A stretch of DNA of 46,434 bases from JAFGJU01 sp964570935 (GTDB taxonomy: Bacteria; Eisenbacteria; RBG-16-71-46; JAFGJU01): positions 1 to 46,434 of the forward strand of contig CAZMZP010000041.1 of NCBI GenBank assembly GCA_964570935.1. Direction: 5' to 3'. Below, piece by piece: positions 8,081-16,019 of this stretch (the first letter of the stretch is position 1; every line of letters begins with the position of its first letter). Both the position numbers and the translations under genes were made by a program. The notes beneath the pieces are model-generated. The model was not told the origin of the DNA. It worked only from the letters and a program-made list of their open reading frames with translations, and made no database searches.

Positions 8081-9610
8081 ATGAATTACCAGTTGAGTGA
8101 GGCCCTTGCCCAGCTCGTGAGGGAGAAGAACCTCGACAAGAAGCTCGTGGCGGAAACGCTGGAAGCGGGCCTCGTATCCGCGGCCAGGAAGAAGCACGGG
8201 CCGGACGCGGACATCCAGGTGAAAGTGGACGTGGAAGCGGGCAAGATCGAGATGTGCATCAGGAAAAAGGTCACGGCGCGCGTGCACGACCCCGACTGCG
8301 AGATCTCGCTGGCCGACGCTCACAAGATAAAGAAAACGGCCAAGGCCGGTGAAACCGTCTGCGTGGACCTCCCCGTCGAAGAGTTCGGCAGGAACGCCAT
8401 ACAATCGGTGAAGCAGATGCTGGTGCAGAGGGTGCGCGAGGCGGAGCGGGAACGCATCTACAACGACTACCAGGGCCGCATAGGCGAGATAATGCGCGGC
8501 ACGGTGCAGCAGGTGGACCGCGCCTCGGTCATAGTGAAGCTGGATAGGACCGAAGGCGTCCTGCCCTCCAAGGAGAGCATGCCGCGTGACCGGTTCAGGC
8601 ACGGCGAGTACGTCAGGGCGTGCGTGATCGCAGTCGACAAGTCGAGCAAGGGTCCGCAGGTCACGCTTTCCAGGACCCATCCCGACTTCCTGAGGGGGTT
8701 GTTCGCCGGAGAGGTCCCCGAGATCGCGGAGGGCATCGTCGAGATAAAGAACGTGGCAAGAGAACCCGGCAACCGATCCAAGATCTGCGTCGTCTCGAAC
8801 GACCAGAAGGTCGACGCGGTCGGAGCCTGCGTGGGAGTCAAGGGCTCCAGGGTGCAGGCGGTGGTGCGCGAGTTGGGTGGAGAGCGAATAGACATAGTGC
8901 CGTGGAGCGCGGACACAGTGGTGTTCGTCACCAGGGCGCTCAGCCCGGCCAAGGTCGGCGACGCCCGGGTGTTCGAGAGCGAACGGCGGGTCGAGGTGGT
9001 GGTCAGCGACGAGCAGCTTTCACTCGCGATCGGAAAGGGTGGCCAGAACGCCAGGCTCGCGGCCAAGCTCACCGGCTGGAAGGTTGACCTCTTGAGTCTC
9101 TCCCAAAGGGAGAAGCTCCTGGCCGAGGAGAAGACCCTGCGCGTGGACGTCGAGAACGTGGATGGCATCGGTCCCAAGCTGGCGTCCAAGCTGATGCAAG
9201 CAGGCATTGAGACGGCTCAGGACATCGAGAAGAAGGGGGTCGAGGGCCTGACCGAGGTGCAGGGCATAGGCGAGAAGACGGCCGTCAAGATTCTGGCGTC
9301 CGCGACGGAGGCCATCGCGGCGGCGAAGGAGAATCTGCAGAAGGAAAAGGCGAAGGCCGCGGAGAAGGCGGCCCAGAAGGAAAGAGAGAAGCAGGCCGAA
9401 GCGGAGTCCAGGGAGTCGGAGGCGGGCCCGGATGCTGAACCGTCCGGGGACGTCAATCCGGAGGCGGCGGAGACCGGCGACACGCAGGAGCCGGCCGTGG
9501 CGGCCGGAGCGCCGCAGGCAGAGCCCGCGGATGACTCGGAGGCCGTGGGGGGCGCAGACGAGCCCGAGTCGCAGGACCCCGAGGGCGCAGAAGAGCCCAA
9601 CGAACCTTGA
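8081..9610 (+). CDS. nusA: Transcription termination/antitermination factor NusA
   Basis: RNA-polymerase-binding factor governing pausing, termination and antitermination. The 509-aa protein has the NusA N-terminal domain (about 1-130, MNYQLSEALAQLVREKN), an S1 domain (about 135-200, GEIMRGTVQQVDRASVIV), two KH domains (about 230-345, including GACVGVKGSRVQAV and AIGKGGQNARLAAK) and a helix-hairpin-helix region (VDGIGPKLASKLMQAGIE, VQGIGEKTAVKIL). An Ala/Glu/Lys helix and a strongly acidic Pro/Glu/Asp tail fill about residues 405-509; the tail is not needed for the core fold. ATG 8081 is preceded by GAGGT, which straddles the rimP end. An in-frame TTG directly upstream is ignored. Confidence 0.95.
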   Translation: MNYQLSEALAQLVREKNLDKKLVAETLEAGLVSAARKKHGPDADIQVKVDVEAGKIEMCIRKKVTARVHDPDCEISLADAHKIKKTAKAGETVCVDLPVEEFGRNAIQSVKQMLVQRVREAERERIYNDYQGRIGEIMRGTVQQVDRASVIVKLDRTEGVLPSKESMPRDRFRHGEYVRACVIAVDKSSKGPQVTLSRTHPDFLRGLFAGEVPEIAEGIVEIKNVAREPGNRSKICVVSNDQKVDAVGACVGVKGSRVQAVVRELGGERIDIVPWSADTVVFVTRALSPAKVGDARVFESERRVEVVVSDEQLSLAIGKGGQNARLAAKLTGWKVDLLSLSQREKLLAEEKTLRVDVENVDGIGPKLASKLMQAGIETAQDIEKKGVEGLTEVQGIGEKTAVKILASATEAIAAAKENLQKEKAKAAEKAAQKEREKQAEAESRESEAGPDAEPSGDVNPEAAETGDTQEPAVAAGAPQAEPADDSEAVGGADEPESQDPEGAEEPNEP

Positions 9611-9697
9611 TTGAATACAGACCGGACCGCGTCCAGCCCGGGAGCAGCCGGAAAGAAATGACCCGTAAGTACTCCGTTCTCGAATGGGGGTGTCCTC

Positions 9698-11899
9698 TTG
9701 GCAAATCCGCGCGTTTATGAAGTGGCGAAAGAGCTGAACATCTCGAGCGTCGCACTTCTAGAAGTGATAAGAGGACTCGGGGTCCAGGTCAAGAGCCACA
9801 TGAGCACCGTCGACCGCGACGTGGTCGAGAAGGTCAGGAAAAAGTTCGAAAAAGAGAAGGCGGCCGTAAAAGAAGAGTACGCCCGCAAGATGGAGAAGCA
9901 GGCCGCCCGGCTGGAGACAGAGGCCAAGGCCAGGGCCACGGCCAAGGCTACGGCCACGGCGCCCCCGGTGAAGGTGGCCCCTAAGCCTCCGGAGAAGAGG
10001 ATCCGGGCCAGGGTTCCCAAGAAGAGAAAGAGGAACGTGGACGAGAAGGCGGTGCGGGACAGCGTCAAGCGCACCATGGCCGGACTGGAGACGGGCAAGG
10101 CCAGAAGGCGGAGGCACAGGGGGGAAGACGGTGAGGCCGCCCTCGTCGAAGAGCCCAAGCTGATAAAAGTCAGCGAGTATCTCACGGTGGCCGAGCTGGC
10201 CACGCGGATGGGCGTGAAGCCCAACGAAGTGCTGGCGGCGTGCGTGGAGCTGGGCCTGATGGTCAACGTCAACCAGAGGCTGGACCAGGACGCCATCGTG
10301 GCGGTCGCGGACGAGTTCGGGTACAGCGTGGAGTTCGTGTCGGAGTACGGCTCCGACATGATCGAGCAGGCTCCAACGGTGGACACGGCGCTGCTCCCGC
10401 GCGGCCCGGTCGTGACCATCATGGGCCACGTTGACCACGGCAAGACTTCGCTTCTGGACTACATCAGGCGGAGCAACATCATCGCCGGTGAGCTCGGAGG
10501 CATCACCCAGCACATCGGCGCGTACGAGGTGGAGCTCCAGGGCGGCGTGGTCACTTTTCTGGACACGCCGGGCCACGAGGCGTTCAGCGCGATGCGCGCT
10601 CGCGGCGCCCAGGTCACCGACATAGTCATCATAGTCGTGGCGGCGGACGACAGGGTCATGCCTCAGACGATCGAGGCCATCGACCACGCCAAGGCCGCAG
10701 GCGTTCCGATAATTATAGCGATCAACAAGATGGACCTGCCGGGTGTGAACGCGGACATGGTGAGGCAGGAGCTGTCCAAGGCCGGCGTGCTGGTGGAGCA
10801 GTGGGGCGGCACCACCGTGTGCGTGGAGATATCGGCCAAGATGGGGAAGGGCATAGACCGTCTGCTCGAGATGATCCTGCTGCAGGCTGAGATACTCGAG
10901 CTCAAGGCCGATCCCTCGCGCAGGGCAAGGGGAGTCGTCATAGAGGCGAAGGTCGAGCAGGGACGGGGCGTGGTGGCCACGGTGATGGTTCAGGACGGTA
11001 CACTCAGAGTCGGCGAGCCTTTCGTGTCAGGCCTGTACTATGGGAAGGTGCGCGCTATGTGCAACGAGCGCGGCGAGAAGGTGAAGGAGGCGGGTCCTTC
11101 CCGACCGGTGGAAGTGCTGGGCTGGACCGGCACTCCGCAGGCGGGCGACACGTTCGCCGTCACCAAGGACGACCGCGAGTCGAGGGAGATATCCGTCAAG
11201 AGGCAGCAGCTCCACAGGGAGCACGAGTACCGGCTGCGGCGTCACATGACGTTGAGCGACCTGTACGAGCAGATCAAGCAGGGCATGAACGAGCTGCGCC
11301 TGATAGTGAAGGGCGACGTGGGCGGTTCGGTGGAGGCGCTCTGCGACGCCCTTTCGGGTATTTCCTCACCGGAGGTTAGGCTCACCATAATCCACCGCGG
11401 CGTGGGCAGCGTAAACGAGTCGGACGTGCTCCTGGCGGCGGCGTCGGACGCGGTGATAATCGGTTTCGGAGTCAAGACTGACTCGAGCGCGCTGATCCTG
11501 GCTGAGCGCGAGAAGGTCGACATCCGGTTGTACGGCGTCATCTACGAGGCGCTGGACGACGTCAAGAAGGCCATGTCGGGTCTCCTGAAGCCTGAGAAGA
11601 GGGAGACGATCGTCGGCACCGTGGAGGTGAGAGCGGTGTTCAAGCTGTCGAGGTCCGGGGCGATTGCCGGCTCGTTCGTCACTTCCGGCGTGGCGCGCAG
11701 GAACGCCAAGGTCCGCCTGCTCAGGGGCGGAAAAGTGCTGTTCGACGGAGCGGTCAGGTCGCTCAAGCGTTTCAAGGACGACGTCAGGGAAGTGAACGCT
11801 GGATTCGAGTGCGGCATCGGCCTCGAGGGCTTCGAAGACTTACAGGAAAACGACGTCCTCCAGTTCTACACGGTGGAAGAAATCGCCAGGTCGATCTAG
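9698..11899 (+). CDS. infB: Translation initiation factor IF-2
   Basis: GTPase that brings initiator tRNA to the 30S subunit and promotes subunit joining. The 733-aa protein starts with TTG (MANPRVYEVAKELN), with GGGGGTG upstream; no ATG or GTG fits the family start better. Domains: a first IF2_N module (1-52), a short Lys/Arg/Ala-rich linker, a second IF2_N module (about 154-207), the G domain with GHVDHGKT (243-250), DTPGHEAF (289), NKMD (343) and SAK (379), then domains II, III and IV (C-terminal initiator-tRNA binding). It lies 87 nt after nusA. No YlxR or L7Ae-type gene lies between them, unlike Bacillus. Confidence 0.96.
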   Translation: MANPRVYEVAKELNISSVALLEVIRGLGVQVKSHMSTVDRDVVEKVRKKFEKEKAAVKEEYARKMEKQAARLETEAKARATAKATATAPPVKVAPKPPEKRIRARVPKKRKRNVDEKAVRDSVKRTMAGLETGKARRRRHRGEDGEAALVEEPKLIKVSEYLTVAELATRMGVKPNEVLAACVELGLMVNVNQRLDQDAIVAVADEFGYSVEFVSEYGSDMIEQAPTVDTALLPRGPVVTIMGHVDHGKTSLLDYIRRSNIIAGELGGITQHIGAYEVELQGGVVTFLDTPGHEAFSAMRARGAQVTDIVIIVVAADDRVMPQTIEAIDHAKAAGVPIIIAINKMDLPGVNADMVRQELSKAGVLVEQWGGTTVCVEISAKMGKGIDRLLEMILLQAEILELKADPSRRARGVVIEAKVEQGRGVVATVMVQDGTLRVGEPFVSGLYYGKVRAMCNERGEKVKEAGPSRPVEVLGWTGTPQAGDTFAVTKDDRESREISVKRQQLHREHEYRLRRHMTLSDLYEQIKQGMNELRLIVKGDVGGSVEALCDALSGISSPEVRLTIIHRGVGSVNESDVLLAAASDAVIIGFGVKTDSSALILAEREKVDIRLYGVIYEALDDVKKAMSGLLKPEKRETIVGTVEVRAVFKLSRSGAIAGSFVTSGVARRNAKVRLLRGGKVLFDGAVRSLKRFKDDVREVNAGFECGIGLEGFEDLQENDVLQFYTVEEIARSI

Positions 11900-11934
11900 C
11901 TGGACTCCGTCTGGGTCCGGCCCGGTGGTCGAAA

Positions 11935-12216
11935 TTGATAGTGGGTTCCGTCCTCGTAGAGCTCCATATTCCCCAGAGCACGTCGCTCAAGGCAAAGCGT
12001 TCCGTCGTAAACAGGATAAAGCAGAGAATCGCGAGCCGGTTCAACGTGTCCGTGGCCGAGGTGGACTATCAGGACCTGTGGCAGCGCGCAACGATAGGCG
12101 TGGCGGTGGTGGGAGGCGAGAAGTCCGTGGTCGAGAGCTCGCTGACCAAGGTCGTCAACCTCATACAGTCGGAGCCGAGCGTCGAAGTGCTGGCCGTGGA
12201 CGTAACGTACTACTAA
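11935..12216 (+). CDS. ylxP: YlxP/DUF503 family protein
   Basis: A 93-aa protein of the DUF503 family, small ferredoxin-fold proteins commonly found between infB and rbfA. The family signature is clear: VLVELHIPQSTSLKAKRSVV, then RIASRFNVSVAEVD, the LWQRATIGVAVV block and a C-terminal beta strand. The exact biochemical role is unsettled, though genetic context ties it to 30S assembly. TTG 11935 follows GGTGG with a 6-nt gap; a GTG two codons later is possible. It sits 35 nt after infB and 41 nt before rbfA. Confidence 0.85.
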   Translation: MIVGSVLVELHIPQSTSLKAKRSVVNRIKQRIASRFNVSVAEVDYQDLWQRATIGVAVVGGEKSVVESSLTKVVNLIQSEPSVEVLAVDVTYY

Positions 12217-12257
12217 GTCCCGCTTGAGTCAGGCCCGACGACAGGGAGGTGGCCCGG

Positions 12258-12620
12258 ATGGATTCTCAGAGACTGCAGCGTGTCGGCGAAGTCCTGAGGT
12301 ACGAGCTCAGCGAGCTCGTGAGGCTCAGGCTCAAGGACCCCCGCCTGGGATTCGTCACGATAACAAGCGTTGAGGTCAGCGCCGACCTGAGACACGCAAA
12401 GGTTTTTGTGAGCAGCCTGGGCACAGCCGAGGAGACGGCCAAGAGCATAGAGGTGCTTTCGGGGGCGGCCGGTTTCCTGAGGAGCGAGCTCTTCAAGAGG
12501 GTCCGCCTGAGGCTCAGTCCCGAGCTTTCGTTCAAGGTCGACAGGTCGATCGAGCACAGCGTTAGAATAAGCCAGGTCCTGAGAGAATTGAAGGACGAGT
12601 CGGAACGAGGAGAGTCTTGA
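12258..12620 (+). CDS. rbfA: 30S ribosome-binding factor RbfA
   Basis: Late 30S maturation factor of 120 aa, within the normal family size. It shows the single KH-like fold signature: QRVGEVLRYELSELVR, LGFVTITSVEVSADLRHAKVFV, GFLRSELFKRVRLRLSPEL and a C-terminal helix. ATG 12258 has GGGAGGTGG seven bases upstream, so an in-frame GTG inside that Shine-Dalgarno is rejected. The stop overlaps the TTG start of the next gene by 4 bp, indicating translational coupling. Confidence 0.95.
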   Translation: MDSQRLQRVGEVLRYELSELVRLRLKDPRLGFVTITSVEVSADLRHAKVFVSSLGTAEETAKSIEVLSGAAGFLRSELFKRVRLRLSPELSFKVDRSIEHSVRISQVLRELKDESERGES

Positions 12621-13600
12621 GTCTGGACAGCGTCATACAGGCGGTGAGGTCCGCGAACTCCTTCCTCATCACGTCGCACATAGACCTTGACGGCGACGCC
12701 GTGGGCTCCGAGCTGGGCCTGGCCCTCATGCTGGAGCGGATGGGGAAGAGGCCGGTGGTGGTCAACCACGATGCTCTGTCCTGCCTCTACGACTTTCTCC
12801 CGGGCCGGCATATGGTCAAGAGCTCCGTCCGGGAAGCCGCGGGCGCGGACGCTGGAGTGGTTCTCGACTGCACTTCGCTGGAGAGGACCGGGAGCGTGGG
12901 CCGGTTCCTGGCTGAAAACAATGTCCCCATCATCAACATAGACCACCACAGCGGGAACGTGAGCTTCGGCGCCGTGAACCTGGTAAGGCCCGAGGCCTGC
13001 GCGACGGCCATAATAATCCTCGACATGATTCGCGCTCTGGAACAGAGCATAGGCCCGGACGTGGCAACCTGTCTTTACACGGCCCTGGTCGCGGAGACCG
13101 GTTCCTTCCGGCTTTCCAACACTTCGGCCGAGAGCCTCGAGGTTTGCGCCCGCCTTGCCAAGGAAGGCGCCGGGCCGTACGCAATCGCTGCCTGCCTCTT
13201 CAGCAGGAGGTCGCCTCAGGCGCTGCGCCTCATCGGCGAGGCCCTCAGCTCGCTCGAGATGGGTCTGAACGGAGCGCTGGCGATGCTGTCACTGCGGCGT
13301 TCCAGATTCGAAGAGAGCGGGGTGCGGGGGGAGGAGCTGGAGGGCATGGTGAATTTCGCCATGTCGGTCCAGGACGCCAGAGTGGGCGTGTTCCTGCGCG
13401 AGCTGCCCGACTCCGTGGTCAAGGCCAGCCTCCGTTCGAACGGCACGGTGGACGTAGACAAGGTCGCTCGCGGGTTCGGCGGCGGCGGCCACGCCAACGC
13501 CGCGGGCGCCAGGATACCCGGCACGCTGGACGAAGTGAAGGGGATCGTCGTTGAGAGAATCGCTGAGGCAGTCCGCAACGGACAGCGTCATCAACCTTGA
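12617..13600 (+). CDS. nrnA: DHH-family oligoribonuclease / pAp phosphatase (NrnA-like)
   Basis: Manganese-dependent phosphoesterase that degrades nano-RNA and dephosphorylates 3'-phosphoadenosine 5'-phosphate. The 327-aa protein has the DHH domain with SHIDLDGDAVGSELG, VVLDCTS and the diagnostic IDHHSGN motif, followed by the DHHA1 domain ending GGGGHANAAGARI, which binds substrate. TTG 12617 follows GAGGAGAG and overlaps the rbfA stop. Position between rbfA and truB is the usual one for this family. Its end overlaps the chosen truB start by 50 bp. Confidence 0.92.
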   Translation: MSLDSVIQAVRSANSFLITSHIDLDGDAVGSELGLALMLERMGKRPVVVNHDALSCLYDFLPGRHMVKSSVREAAGADAGVVLDCTSLERTGSVGRFLAENNVPIINIDHHSGNVSFGAVNLVRPEACATAIIILDMIRALEQSIGPDVATCLYTALVAETGSFRLSNTSAESLEVCARLAKEGAGPYAIAACLFSRRSPQALRLIGEALSSLEMGLNGALAMLSLRRSRFEESGVRGEELEGMVNFAMSVQDARVGVFLRELPDSVVKASLRSNGTVDVDKVARGFGGGGHANAAGARIPGTLDEVKGIVVERIAEAVRNGQRHQP

Positions 13601-14528
13601 TAAGGCGCCCTCCCTGACTTCCTACGACGCAGTTGACGTAATAAAGCGGCTGCTGGGCATCCGGAGAGTCGGCCACGCCGGCAGTCTTGACCCATTTGCG
13701 ACCGGCGTGCTTCTGGTCTGCACCGGGCGAGCCACCAAGGTGACTCGCTTCCTGATGGAGCTCGAGAAGGGATACTCCGGCACCATAAGGCTGGGCTCGG
13801 AGACCGACACAGACGACTCGACCGGAGCGGTGACCTCGGAGACGAGAGACTTCACGGTCTCGCCGGAGGAACTGAACCGCGCCGCCGCGACGTTCAGCGG
13901 CAGCATACTCCAGAAACCTCCCAGAGTTTCGGCCCTCAAGCGGAACGGAAGACGCTTCTACGAAATGGCCAGGAGCGGAGAGAGCTTCGAGCCCGACGCG
14001 AGGAGCGTGACCATACACGAGTTCGTGATCACGGCGTTCAACGCCCCCGAGGTCGAATTCTTCCTGAGGTGCTCGCGGGGCACGTACGTGCGTTCGGTGG
14101 CCAGGGACCTCGGCAGGCTCCTGCGCTGCGGCGGCCATTTGAAGTCGCTCCGGAGGACGAAGGTGGGACAGTTCGCGGTGGAGGACTCGGTCACCCTCGA
14201 TCGTCTCGGGCAGTTGCTGGGAGAGCGGGACCTGCTGGCGGAGCCGGGGCCGGCCGGGAGAATCAACGGCCTGTGCTCCCTGGAAGAAGCCCTGGGTTTT
14301 CTTCCCGGCTTCTTCCTCAAGGACGTCGCCCTGAAGAGCGTCCTGGACGGACGGAGCCCGGGACTGGAGGACTTCGAAACGATTGACGAGCGGGCCGTGG
14401 AAGGCGGCCACGTGAGGGTCATGTCGCGGGGCGGCGAGCTCATCGCGATCGGAAAGGCGCCGGCCGGCGAATCAGGGCAGGTGGTCAGACTGGAACGCGT
14501 GCTGGCGCGCGGGCGCGGGCCGGAATAG
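13551..14528 (+). CDS. truB: tRNA pseudouridine(55) synthase TruB
   Basis: Makes pseudouridine 55 in the T-loop of tRNAs. The 325-aa protein starts with a short leader, then VINLDKAPSLTSYDAVD, the catalytic loop GHAGSLDPFATGVL whose Asp is the nucleophile (Ser replaces the common Thr before Leu-Asp-Pro), LEKGYSGTIRLG, RGTYVRSVARDLG, and a C-terminal PUA-like module (GGHVRVMSRGGELIAIGKA). TTG 13551 is used because AAGGGGA precedes it. It lies inside nrnA, and no closer ATG or GTG leaves an intact N-terminus. Confidence 0.93.
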   Translation: MRESLRQSATDSVINLDKAPSLTSYDAVDVIKRLLGIRRVGHAGSLDPFATGVLLVCTGRATKVTRFLMELEKGYSGTIRLGSETDTDDSTGAVTSETRDFTVSPEELNRAAATFSGSILQKPPRVSALKRNGRRFYEMARSGESFEPDARSVTIHEFVITAFNAPEVEFFLRCSRGTYVRSVARDLGRLLRCGGHLKSLRRTKVGQFAVEDSVTLDRLGQLLGERDLLAEPGPAGRINGLCSLEEALGFLPGFFLKDVALKSVLDGRSPGLEDFETIDERAVEGGHVRVMSRGGELIAIGKAPAGESGQVVRLERVLARGRGPE

Positions 14529-14556
14529 TCGAGCCCCGGAAGGGCGGAGCAAGAAC

Positions 14557-15483
14557 ATGGCAGCGGGTCCGAACAGAGGTTCAGTCTCGACGATAGGCGT
14601 GTTCGACGGCGTGCACGTCGGGCACCGGCGGATACTCGGGGAAGTCTCTCGGCGCGCGCAGGCAGAGGGTCTTCTGGCGGTCGTGGTGACGTTCGACCCC
14701 CATCCTGACGAAGTCCTGGGCGGCCCGACTGAACGCGACTTCCTGCTGACGAGCCACGACGAGAAGAAGGCGCTGCTGGCTGAGGCCGGTATGGACATAG
14801 AGGTCGTGCTGGAATTCACGCCCGAGGTGGCCGGCCTGGACACGGCAGGCTTCGTCAAGCGCTACCTGCTGGGCGCACTGAGTCTCAAGGCTCTGGTGGT
14901 GGGCCACGACTTCAGAATGGGCAAGGGAAGGCAGGGCGACAGGGAGGTTCTGGGCAGGCTGGGTTCCGAACTGGGGTTCTTCGTCGCTGACGTCGGGGCC
15001 GTTCTGATCGACGGACTGCCGGTGAGCAGCACGAGAGTGAGGGAAGCCGTCCGCGTCGCGGACCTGAGCCTGGCGCGGGCGCTCCTCGGCCGGCCCTACT
15101 CGGCCGAGGGCGAGGTAGTCAAAGGGGACGGCATCGGCGCCCGGTTGGGTTTCCCGACGGCGAACCTCCGCTGGCCGGAAAGGAAACTGCTTCCGCCCGA
15201 TGGCGTCTACGCGTGTGTCGCGGAGGTTATCGGCGGGGTCTTCAAGGCGGCAGTGAACCTGGGCACCAGGCCATCCGTGGGAGGCCGGTCGAGACGACTC
15301 GAAGCGCACCTCATGGGGTTTGACGGCGACCTCGCGGGCGAGCGTTTAAAGTTGAACTTCATGTCAAGACTCAGGCCGGAAAAGACATTTTCGACGACGG
15401 ACGACCTCAGAAAAGCGATTAAGGAAGACGTTGAGGCGATAGCGCAATTGCTTGACAATAAACAGATTATCGCCGACTTATAA
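14557..15483 (+). CDS. ribF: Bifunctional riboflavin kinase / FAD synthetase
   Basis: Converts riboflavin to FMN and FMN to FAD. The 308-aa protein has an N-terminal nucleotidyltransferase domain (GVFDGVHVGHRRIL with the HxGH motif, TFDPHPDE, VGHDFRMGKGRQGD, SSTRVREAV) and a C-terminal riboflavin kinase domain (GDGIGARLGFPTANL, DGVYACVAEV, NLGTRPSVGG, RLRPEKTF). Order and length match normal RibF. ATG 14557 lies 29 nt after truB with a weak GGAG upstream. It is the last gene before the rpsO promoter. Confidence 0.95.
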   Translation: MAAGPNRGSVSTIGVFDGVHVGHRRILGEVSRRAQAEGLLAVVVTFDPHPDEVLGGPTERDFLLTSHDEKKALLAEAGMDIEVVLEFTPEVAGLDTAGFVKRYLLGALSLKALVVGHDFRMGKGRQGDREVLGRLGSELGFFVADVGAVLIDGLPVSSTRVREAVRVADLSLARALLGRPYSAEGEVVKGDGIGARLGFPTANLRWPERKLLPPDGVYACVAEVIGGVFKAAVNLGTRPSVGGRSRRLEAHLMGFDGDLAGERLKLNFMSRLRPEKTFSTTDDLRKAIKEDVEAIAQLLDNKQIIADL

Positions 15484-15538
15484 GAACCTGCTTTAAGACT
15501 GCACTGCTCCCGGCACGGTTCAGGCGGATGTTTTTCGC

Positions 15539-15583
15539 TTGACTTTTTTTTCTTTTGCTCTGTATATGGCGCTGTGCTATTAT
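15539..15583 (+). promoter_or_regulatory. Predicted promoter(s) for rpsO-pnp
   Basis: Two overlapping candidates lie in a locally T-rich stretch: TTGACT (15539-15544), 18 bp, TATATG (15563-15568); and TTGCTC (15555-15560), 17 bp, TATTAT (15578-15583). Either gives a leader of roughly 70-85 nt before rpsO. The 55 nt after ribF show no obvious intrinsic terminator. Confidence 0.55.
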
Positions 15584-15613
15584 CCGAACCGAGCTCGGAA
15601 GACGAGGCGGCAC

Positions 15614-15628
15614 GTGGCACGCTGCCAC
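15614..15628 (+). promoter_or_regulatory. Stem-loop in the rpsO leader, possible S15 autoregulation site
   Basis: GTGGCA and TGCCAC form a perfect 6-bp stem with a 3-nt loop. It lies about 20 nt before the AAGGGAGGTGA Shine-Dalgarno of rpsO. S15 represses its own mRNA through leader structures in several bacteria, with different folds. That this hairpin does so here is inference. Confidence 0.35.
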
Positions 15629-15659
15629 TTCGTTCAGATGCAGCAAGGGAGGTGACGTT

Positions 15660-15929
15660 TTGCCGCTTTCCAAGGACAAGAAGAAGGGAATAATCGGCCA
15701 GTACCAGTTGCACGAACACGACTCCGGATCTCCTGAAGTTCAGATCGCCCTTCTGACAGAGAGAATCAAGGCTCTCACCGAGCATTTCAAGATTCATAAG
15801 AAAGACCACCACTCTCGCAGAGGTCTTTTGAAGATGGTGGGCCAGAGGCGCAGGCTGCTGGACTACCTGAAAGACACGCGGATCGACAGGTACAGAACCC
15901 TCGTCAGGGAATTGGGGCTTAGAAAGTAG
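15660..15929 (+). CDS. rpsO: 30S ribosomal protein S15
   Basis: Primary 16S rRNA binder in the platform of the 30S subunit. The 89-aa protein matches S15 along its full length: QYQLHEHDSGSPEVQIALLT, then the HFKIHKKDHHSRRGLLKMVG block and LLDYLKDTRIDRYRTLVREL. The start is TTG at 15660-15662, preceded by a near-perfect Shine-Dalgarno AAGGGAGGTGA; no ATG or GTG is available at the family start (MPLSKDKK). It forms the usual pair with pnp, 90 nt apart. Confidence 0.97.
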   Translation: MPLSKDKKKGIIGQYQLHEHDSGSPEVQIALLTERIKALTEHFKIHKKDHHSRRGLLKMVGQRRRLLDYLKDTRIDRYRTLVRELGLRK

Positions 15930-15931
15930 AG

Positions 15932-15997
15932 GGGTAGCTCTCTCCACTTGTGTTGTGCCAGTCGGCTTCTAGCACGCAGGACTGGCGGGAGCTACCC
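15932..15997 (+). terminator. Two-tier stem-loop between rpsO and pnp (terminator and/or RNase processing site)
   Basis: Outer stem GGGTAGCTC (15932-15940) pairs perfectly with GAGCTACCC (15989-15997). Inner stem GCCAGTC (15957-15963) pairs perfectly with GACTGGC (15980-15986), with a 16-nt loop. A 16-nt bulge lies on the 5' side and 2 nt on the 3' side. The element is followed by GTTTGTTTT and then the pnp Shine-Dalgarno. In E. coli the same gap holds an attenuating terminator and an RNase III site that lets PNPase regulate itself; the analogy is inferred. Confidence 0.6.
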
Positions 15998-16019
15998 GTT
16001 TGTTTTGGAGGAAAATCTC

